Source of the DNA: Exiguobacterium sp018617385
GTDB taxonomy: Bacteria > Bacillota > Bacilli > Exiguobacteriales > Exiguobacteriaceae
Direction of reading: 5' to 3'
NCBI RefSeq assembly: GCF_018617385.1
Contig: NZ_JACSKA010000006.1
Span: 1 to 64,000, forward strand
DNA: 64,000 nt
The translations under genes were made by a program, and so were the position numbers. Below the pieces are notes generated by a model. The model did no database searches, was not told where the DNA came from, and worked only from the letters and a program-made list of their open reading frames with translations. Below are positions 58,991-64,000 of the stretch, piece after piece (within the stretch, counting starts at the first letter, position 1; the number at the start of each line of letters is the position of its first letter).

Positions 58991-59033
58991 AAAAAACGTC
59001 TGAGTTCAGTTTGACAGATCTACAGACGTTTTC
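58991..59033 (-). terminator. terminator-like hairpin in the cshA leader
   Basis: Arms AAAACGTCTG and CAGACGTTTT (58993-59002 and 59023-59032) enclose a 20 nt loop, followed on the minus strand by a T-run. It lies downstream of a likely -10 (TATAGT at 59063-59068) and just ahead of the cshA ribosome site. It may terminate read-through from cvfB or act as an attenuator. Confidence 0.62.
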
Positions 59034-59062
59034 TCAATGTTTCCTCATAGTCAACTTTATTA

Positions 59063-59068
59063 ACTATA
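59063..59068 (-). promoter_or_regulatory. -10 of the likely cshA promoter
   Basis: TATAGT on the minus strand in an A/T-rich context, about 95 nt before the cshA start. The -35 is weak, so the call is tentative. Confidence 0.4.
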
Positions 59069-59137
59069 ACGTATTTATTCCTAAAATGAAAGAAATACAT
59101 TTTCAAACTTTTTCATGTCACCCGAACATGAGTTATC

Positions 59138-59989
59138 TTATTTCAATTTGTAGCCGTTGTCGAGCTTTTCAACTTGCTTCTCTTTCAACAGTTTTCCAAG
59201 CGCTCGTTTAAATGCCGCTTTACTCATCCCGAATTCACGGTCGATGATGTCAGGTGATGTCTTATCACCATAAGGCATTTGTCCTCCACGTTCTTCAATA
59301 TACGAGAGGATGCTCGCTGCATCACCATCAATCGCCTCGTACGCACGTGGCTTCATCGAAACGAGGACCGTACCATCTTGTTTGACCTGCGTCACACGAA
59401 CGGTCAACTGTTCTCCGAGACGTGGCCAACGCGTCATCTCTGCCTCATGCAAGAAACCGAGTGATTCGCCTTCGACCCATACGTTGACGCCCACTTCACG
59501 TTTATTGACGACGATGGCCTGCACGTCCTGGTTGTTCCATTCTTCTTTCGACGGTCGTGCCAACAAGTTCAAGAACGCATATGGTGCAGGGTCCCCAAGC
59601 AAACGTCCTTTTTGGTCATACTTCAAGCGAATGCACAATTGATCGCCTGTCTGCGGCCAATACGACCGGTTCTCCGGTAAATCATCCATTGAAACGAGAA
59701 CGTCCTTTTGAATTCCAATATTCACGAAGACCCCTGTGTTGTACCGGACGCCCGTTACCTCAAACCATTCATACTCATCAAATGAAACGGTCGGAATCGT
59801 CATCGTTGATGCGAGACGTCCTTCTGAATCATGATATAAGAAGACGCGAACCGTTTGACCGATCGTCACTTCTTCTGTCTGTTCTTTACGGTGAAGGAGC
59901 ACCTCTTCGCGGCCGTTACTAATGAATACTCCAAAATCAGCAGAACGTTCCGCGACTAAATCTACTACTTCTCCTGCGCGCAATGCCAT
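59138..59989 (-). CDS. cvfB: S1 RNA-binding protein, CvfB/YitL family
   Basis: 283 residues. It consists of S1-like beta domains ('GEVVDLVAERSADFGVFISNGREEVLLHRKE' and 'GVNVWVEGESLGFLHEAEM') and a C-terminal winged helix ('REFGMSKAAFKRALGKLLKEKQVEKLDNGYKL'), the CvfB order. It binds RNA; in S. aureus CvfB affects virulence gene expression. Start is taken at ATG 59989 (MALRAGE); a GTG 9 nt earlier is possible. It lies upstream of cshA on the same strand. Confidence 0.9.
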   Translation of the reverse strand: MALRAGEVVDLVAERSADFGVFISNGREEVLLHRKEQTEEVTIGQTVRVFLYHDSEGRLASTMTIPTVSFDEYEWFEVTGVRYNTGVFVNIGIQKDVLVSMDDLPENRSYWPQTGDQLCIRLKYDQKGRLLGDPAPYAFLNLLARPSKEEWNNQDVQAIVVNKREVGVNVWVEGESLGFLHEAEMTRWPRLGEQLTVRVTQVKQDGTVLVSMKPRAYEAIDGDAASILSYIEERGGQMPYGDKTSPDIIDREFGMSKAAFKRALGKLLKEKQVEKLDNGYKLK

Positions 59990-60171
59990 TACACCCACAT
60001 CCTTTTCTAAGCTATTACTGTCAGTATACCTATCTACACACGTTCCTAATCATATCATGTTCTCTTTCAACATTTTGAATAAATGTGTCGAAAATGTGAA
60101 CGTGTTTTGAGACAGTTGAAATGGCGATTGTTTAATGAACTCACATGATTTATTAAAATTTTGTGACAATT

Positions 60172-60199
60172 TTGTGAACGCCTTTTTTTCTGCTAGTAT
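60172..60199 (+). promoter_or_regulatory. promoter of the 50-residue peptide gene
   Basis: -35 TTGTGA (60172-60177), 16 bp spacer, extended -10 TGCTAGTAT (TAGTAT at 60194-60199). The motif ATTTTGTGA occurs twice, 12 bp apart (60157 and 60169). A cre-like TGAAAACGTTATTA follows at 60208-60221 (13 of 14 consensus positions). Confidence 0.55.
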
Positions 60200-60278
60200 C
60201 CTTTTTTTGAAAACGTTATTATATAGGAAGTGTCCAGTATAGATAAGGTTTCATTTAGGATTGATCGGGGGATAATAA

Positions 60279-60431
60279 ATGTTTGATATACAGTCTCGTT
60301 CTTTTGCAAAACGTTTTACAAAAGGATTACTTGTCGCCTTTTTCGCATTGCTCGCATCACTCAGTTTTATTTTCTCAAACGGTGTCGATACGAACGTTTC
60401 GTCATCTTCGACTTACATGACCCAAGAATAA
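60279..60431 (+). CDS. 50-residue peptide with membrane or signal segment
   Basis: ATG 60279 has GGGGG 8 nt upstream. The product starts MFDIQSRSFAKRFTKG (basic), continues with one hydrophobic stretch (about 17-35, 'LLVAFFALLASLSFIFS') and ends in a Ser/Thr-rich tail SSSSTYMTQE. This is the form of a secreted or membrane peptide. It has its own promoter and a strong terminator beginning at the stop codon. No family is recognised. Confidence 0.62.
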   Translation: MFDIQSRSFAKRFTKGLLVAFFALLASLSFIFSNGVDTNVSSSSTYMTQE

Positions 60432-60462
60432 ACGCCATTCAGCCAACTGAAGGCGTTTTTTC
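60431..60462 (+). terminator. terminator of the peptide gene
   Basis: Stem AACGCC-a-TTCAG and CTGAA-GGCGTT around loop CCAA, then six T. Confidence 0.9.
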
Positions 60463-60559
60463 TTTGGAATACATAACAGGATTTTCCTTCAAAAAGTCGA
60501 ATACGATTAAAAGACCATGCCTTTTTCTTTCATACCCTTTAAGAAAAGGAGACTTCGCT

Positions 60560-60802
60560 ATGATTTTTTATTTTCTCACGACCATTTTATCAATCGTAGG
60601 ACTTGCTTTCTTGTTCCAGACTGAATTGTACAAAGATCCAATCGGGACATTTCTATTCGCCGTCTTGATTGCCATGGGACTCTCTTCCTTCAAACAACTC
60701 TTCATGCAGGCAAACGAGTATTTTGTAGAGAGACGGAACCAGAAACGAATCAAACGCGTCGTGGATAGAATGCACTCTACGACTCGAAAACGCTCTACAT
60801 AA
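60560..60802 (+). CDS. small two-helix membrane protein
   Basis: 80 residues from ATG 60560 with AAAAGGAGA 8 nt upstream. Two membrane helices (about 2-19 and 28-46) are followed by a very basic tail (RRNQKRIKRVVDRMHSTTRK). Not recognised; the basic tail suggests binding to acidic lipids or nucleic acid on the cytoplasmic side (inference). Confidence 0.66.
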   Translation: MIFYFLTTILSIVGLAFLFQTELYKDPIGTFLFAVLIAMGLSSFKQLFMQANEYFVERRNQKRIKRVVDRMHSTTRKRST

Positions 60803-60889
60803 CGCTCGTCTTCCCTCGCCACATTTGGTATCCTATGTAGGAACAGACATCGTACAATGGATTTATAATCGCAGGAGGCACACAACCGT

Positions 60890-61150
60890 ATGAATGAAAT
60901 CCCGTTATCGAATGAATGGCTACTTCGTTATTCACCTGTCATGGAGCTTTGGTTAAAAGAGGACGGCATTTTGCTTGTCGATGATGACAACCGAATCCGT
61001 CTCACTCTCGAAATCGGAAGTGACCAGGCCATGCAAATCAAAAGTATCGAGCAAGACGGCGCCTATTTCGTCGTCGATCCTGTGAATAAACGCATTACGT
61101 TCGAGCTCGAAGAAGAGGAAGAAGAGAGCGATTCTCGCTTTTGGGAATAA
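60890..61150 (+). CDS. small acidic hypothetical protein
   Basis: 86 residues with GCAGGAGG upstream. It is acidic, predicted mostly as beta strands ('DGILLVDDDNRIRLTLEIGS'), and ends in a poly-Glu run. No motif is recognised. It may be co-transcribed with plsC, 78 nt downstream. Confidence 0.66.
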   Translation: MNEIPLSNEWLLRYSPVMELWLKEDGILLVDDDNRIRLTLEIGSDQAMQIKSIEQDGAYFVVDPVNKRITFELEEEEEESDSRFWE

Positions 61151-61228
61151 GGATTCATGCCGAAGGGTCGGATTCTCGTCAAGAGAAGAAGACTCTTTCT
61201 TGTTGTCATCATGAGAGGAGAGAATAGA

Positions 61229-61930
61229 ATGATTCGAACAGCTGTATGGTTTTTCTCATTTTTTGCCGTATTACCGATCACCGTCCCGTTTTTACAGAAA
61301 GCGAAAAAAATCGAAACACCGAAACGTTACCGTTACGTACAAGATATCGCTTATAAATGGGCACAGTTTCTACTAAAAATCGCAGGTGCAGACGTCCGTG
61401 TCCATGGCCAAGACCAGATTCCGGATGAACCCGTCGTCTACGTATCGAACCACCAAGGAAACTTCGATGTCCCGATCATGTTGACCGCCACGAAACGACC
61501 GAAAGCGTTTATCTCAAAAATCGAGGTTCAAAAATTCCCGATTATCCCACGTTGGATGGAATTAATGGGATGTATCTTCATCGACCGGAGTGACCGTCGG
61601 CAATCGATTCAAGCCATTCGTTCCGGAGTCGAAACGATTCAATCCGGCCAATCGATGATTGTCTTCCCAGAAGGCACACGCTCAAAAGGTGGACCGATGA
61701 AGGAGTTTAAAGCTGGAAGTTTGACGCTTGCCACATCAAGTGGTGCGAAGATTGTTCCAGTCGCGATTCAAGGCAGTTATAAATTGTTAGAAGCCAAAAA
61801 TCGAATCACCCCGGCAACGGTCGATGTCACATTCTTACCTGCGATTGATCCGGCCGATTTGCCGAACAAGGAAATCGCAGCGACGGTCGAGGCGGCCATT
61901 CGTCAACAGCTTGAAGGAGAGAACGCATGA
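61229..61930 (+). CDS. plsC: 1-acylglycerol-3-phosphate acyltransferase
   Basis: 233 residues from ATG 61229 with AGAGGAGAG upstream; the open frame before it (from 61157) has no ribosome site. N-terminal membrane helix about 3-23. Acyltransferase motifs are 'SNHQGNFDVP' (Hx4D), 'GCIFIDRSDRR' and 'VFPEGTRSKGG'. It makes phosphatidic acid at the membrane. It overlaps yfmR by 4 nt. Confidence 0.93.
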   Translation: MIRTAVWFFSFFAVLPITVPFLQKAKKIETPKRYRYVQDIAYKWAQFLLKIAGADVRVHGQDQIPDEPVVYVSNHQGNFDVPIMLTATKRPKAFISKIEVQKFPIIPRWMELMGCIFIDRSDRRQSIQAIRSGVETIQSGQSMIVFPEGTRSKGGPMKEFKAGSLTLATSSGAKIVPVAIQGSYKLLEAKNRITPATVDVTFLPAIDPADLPNKEIAATVEAAIRQQLEGENA

Positions 61931-63825
61931 GTTTATTAATGATTGAAGGCATTCATAAAGAGTTTGCCGACAAAGTCTTATTTGATGATGTGACGATGAC
62001 GATCCATCCCGGAGACCGTATCGGGATTATCGGCGTGAACGGTTCGGGGAAATCGACGTTCATGAAAATCATCGCCGGTACCGAGACAGCAGATCGAGGC
62101 ACGATGCAGCATCCGAACGATTATCGGATTCGCTACTTGACTCAAACGGTTCAATTTAACGAAGGACAAACGATTCTAGACGCTTTGTTCACGAGTGACA
62201 CTCCGTCCGTTCAAGCGTTGAAACAGTTCGAGCGCGCCCGACAAGAACTCGAAGCGGACCCGACAAGTGAGCAATTACTTGAACGCTTCATGAAAGCCCA
62301 ACAGGCCGTCGATGCCGCAGACGCTTGGGAAACGGAAGCAAAACTGAAGTCGATTTTGAACCGGCTCGGTCTTCCTGACGTGTCAATCGATGTGAACGCC
62401 TTGTCTGGGGGGCAACAAAAGCGAGTCGCGCTCGCCGCAGCGTTACTCGATGAAGCGGACTTGCTCCTTTTAGATGAGCCGACGAACGAACTGGATGCCG
62501 ATACAATCGCATGGCTCGAAACGATGCTTGCCGATTACCGAGGAGCCATCCTGCTCATCACCCACGACCGCTATTTCTTGAATCGTGTCACGAATCACAT
62601 TTTGGAGATTGCGGATGGAACGAGTTACTTCTATAACGGGAACTATGAACTCTTTCTCGAGAAGCGTGCCGAGCGCAAAGCGCGGGCACAATCGATGGAA
62701 CAGAAACGACAAAATATTTTACGTCGCGAACTCGCCTGGTTGCGTCGAGGCGCGAAAGCCCGGACAACGAAACAAAAGGCACGCATTCAACGTGTTGAGG
62801 ACTTGAAACATCAAGAGAGCTTAGCGGAAGACGAGACGCTCGACGTCTCGGTCGGATCACGACGTCTTGGTAAAAAGGTCATCGAAGTCGAAGATTTGTC
62901 TTTCGGATACGACGACTCGCTTCTCATTCGACAGTTTAATTGGATTTTCGGTCGCCGTGAACGCTACGGAATCGTCGGACCGAACGGGAGTGGGAAATCA
63001 ACACTCATGAACTTGCTCGCCAAGCGCCTAGAACCGACAAACGGTACGATCGTGCACGGAGAAACCGTTCATTTAGGCTATTACGGACAACAAGTCGAAT
63101 TTGAAGACGAGTCACGACGGGTCATTGATGAGATTGAACGCATCGCCAAAGTCATTCATACGCCGGACGGCGAGGTCATCACGGCGGGGCAGATGCTTGA
63201 ACGTTTCCTTTTCTCACCGGACGCGCAATACAAACCGATTGCGAAGCTATCTGGTGGCGAAAAACGACGTCTCGTCCTGCTTCGAATTCTCATGGATGAA
63301 CCGAACGTCTTATTCCTCGATGAACCGACGAACGATTTGGACACGGAGACGTTGTCTGTTTTAGAAGACTATTTAGAATCATTCCCAGGTACAGTCATCG
63401 CCGTCAGTCACGACCGGTATTTCTTAGACCGGATCGCCGGACAGTTGATCGCCTTCGAAGATGGGATCATCCAGGTGTATCACGCAGAATATAGTGACTA
63501 TTTGGCCATGCGACAAGAAGAGGTTCGTCAAGTGAAGAAAGAGAAAGAACCTAAAGAGAAAAAGGAACGCGTGAAGTCGGAAGTCGTGAAATTCACCTTC
63601 AAAGAACAGAAGGAATGGGACACGATCGAAGAAGACATCGCCGCACTTGAAGAGCAGATTGAAGCGCAGGAAGCGACACTTGCATCAGCGGGTAGCGACC
63701 TTGGTAAAGTCAATGAGTTGTACGCAACGATCGCAGAACTGAAAGAAACACTCGATGCGAAGATGGAACGTTGGACCTACCTATCCGAAATCGATGAACA
63801 AATACAAGCACAGAAAAAAGGCTGA
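61927..63825 (+). CDS. yfmR: ABC-F ATPase YfmR (Uup-like)
   Basis: 632 residues. Two ABC domains carry Walker A 'GVNGSGKST' and 'GPNGSGKST', signatures 'LSGGQQKR' and 'LSGGEKRR', and Walker B 'LLLDEPTNELD' and 'LFLDEPTNDLD'. A charged P-site linker lies at about 230-300, and a C-terminal coiled coil (about 540-632) completes the Uup/YfmR architecture. It has no membrane part. In B. subtilis YfmR acts on ribosomes and backs up EF-P. Position next to the map and yfk group agrees with that genome. Confidence 0.92.
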   Translation: MSLLMIEGIHKEFADKVLFDDVTMTIHPGDRIGIIGVNGSGKSTFMKIIAGTETADRGTMQHPNDYRIRYLTQTVQFNEGQTILDALFTSDTPSVQALKQFERARQELEADPTSEQLLERFMKAQQAVDAADAWETEAKLKSILNRLGLPDVSIDVNALSGGQQKRVALAAALLDEADLLLLDEPTNELDADTIAWLETMLADYRGAILLITHDRYFLNRVTNHILEIADGTSYFYNGNYELFLEKRAERKARAQSMEQKRQNILRRELAWLRRGAKARTTKQKARIQRVEDLKHQESLAEDETLDVSVGSRRLGKKVIEVEDLSFGYDDSLLIRQFNWIFGRRERYGIVGPNGSGKSTLMNLLAKRLEPTNGTIVHGETVHLGYYGQQVEFEDESRRVIDEIERIAKVIHTPDGEVITAGQMLERFLFSPDAQYKPIAKLSGGEKRRLVLLRILMDEPNVLFLDEPTNDLDTETLSVLEDYLESFPGTVIAVSHDRYFLDRIAGQLIAFEDGIIQVYHAEYSDYLAMRQEEVRQVKKEKEPKEKKERVKSEVVKFTFKEQKEWDTIEEDIAALEEQIEAQEATLASAGSDLGKVNELYATIAELKETLDAKMERWTYLSEIDEQIQAQKKG

Positions 63826-63856
63826 CCTCCATATGAGGTAGCCTATCAAATTTAAT

Positions 63857-63905
63857 AAAAAGAGGTGGATTTCCAGAGCGTGTTCCGGAAACCCACCTCT
63901 TTTTT
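63857..63905. terminator. bidirectional terminator
   Basis: Long stem AAAAAGAGGTGG-a-TTTCC and GGAAA-c-CCACCTCTTTTT between convergent yfmR and the dehydrogenase gene. Confidence 0.9.
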
Positions 63906-63906
63906 A

Positions 63907-64000
63907 TCATTTCACTCGAATGACGATTTTACCTTTGGCATGCCCTTCTTCTCCATAGTCATGAGCAAGTTTCGTGTCTTCTAAATCAAAGACCCGGTCA
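63907..64000 (-). CDS. zinc-type alcohol dehydrogenase/quinone oxidoreductase, 3' end only
   Basis: The last 30 codons of a gene that enters from the right edge: the reading RVFDLEDTKLAHDYGEEG then HAKGKIVIRVK and TGA. This is the usual C-terminus of medium-chain dehydrogenases, whose last strand reads GKIV(L/I). No more can be said, because the rest is outside the window. Confidence 0.7.
   Translation of the reverse strand, partial: DRVFDLEDTKLAHDYGEEGHAKGKIVIRVK

Overview
The window reads as a 64 kb chromosomal piece of a low-to-moderate-GC Gram-positive of the order Bacillales. Gene content and protein style point to Exiguobacterium (inference; no database search was possible). The evidence is Bacillus-type sigma-A promoters and AAGGAGG ribosome sites, PerR and Fur boxes, CcpA cre-like sites, a Bacillus-type men operon, and gene order. 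The backbone is a condensed version of the Bacillus subtilis yfmR - yflG(mapB) - yfk - yfh - yga - perR - ygxA - rrn stretch, read here right to left.

Left end (1-5 kb): the 5' tip of a 16S rRNA gene leaves the window on the minus strand behind tandem rrn promoters. It is followed by a membrane-tethered PstS-like protein, ygxA, ygzB, perR and hemL. At 5.0-6.5 kb a tnpB-only IS200/IS605-type element sits inside the start of an MFS transporter gene. From 7.7 to 16.6 kb lie a DCC thioredoxin-like protein, ygaD, ygaC, a SRPBCC protein, mutY, yfhP, yceI, an aldehyde dehydrogenase with its DUF779 partner, and a NERD-domain protein.

From 16.7 to 21 kb a polyamine uptake operon (XRE-cupin regulator, potA, potB, potC, potD) runs on the minus strand. 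After yfhJ and yfhH comes the most unusual unit (21.8-27.07 kb): a promoter, a 22-codon leader ORF, an intrinsic terminator, a heterodimeric BmrC/BmrD-type ABC exporter and then, 9 nt after bmrD, the RNA ligase gene rtcB. This looks like an antibiotic-responsive attenuated operon that pairs drug export with RNA repair. lctP, recX, yfhF, an amidohydrolase, a GNAT protein with a structured leader, and a two-component system follow.

From 35 to 47 kb: cdd with a cre-like site inside its promoter, an rRNA m5U methyltransferase, yfkAB, transporters, a P1B-4 metal ATPase (pfeT/frvA type) with both PerR and Fur boxes upstream, a PfkB kinase, a NUDIX protein, yfkH and a beta-carbonic anhydrase. Menaquinone synthesis fills 46.9-55.1 kb (menA divergent from menF-menD-menH-menB, terminator, menE-menC). 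The right end holds map, a degenerate EAL protein of the YkuI type, cshA with a terminator-like hairpin in its leader, cvfB, a 50-residue peptide gene, small orphan proteins, plsC, the ABC-F gene yfmR, and the 3' end of a zinc-type dehydrogenase gene.

The genes connect in several ways. PerR at 3.2 kb probably controls itself and the PfeT-like pump at 41.8 kb. MutY and RecX serve DNA maintenance. CshA, CvfB, RtcB and the rRNA methyltransferase serve RNA metabolism. No CRISPR array, prophage, complete rRNA operon or tRNA gene was found.
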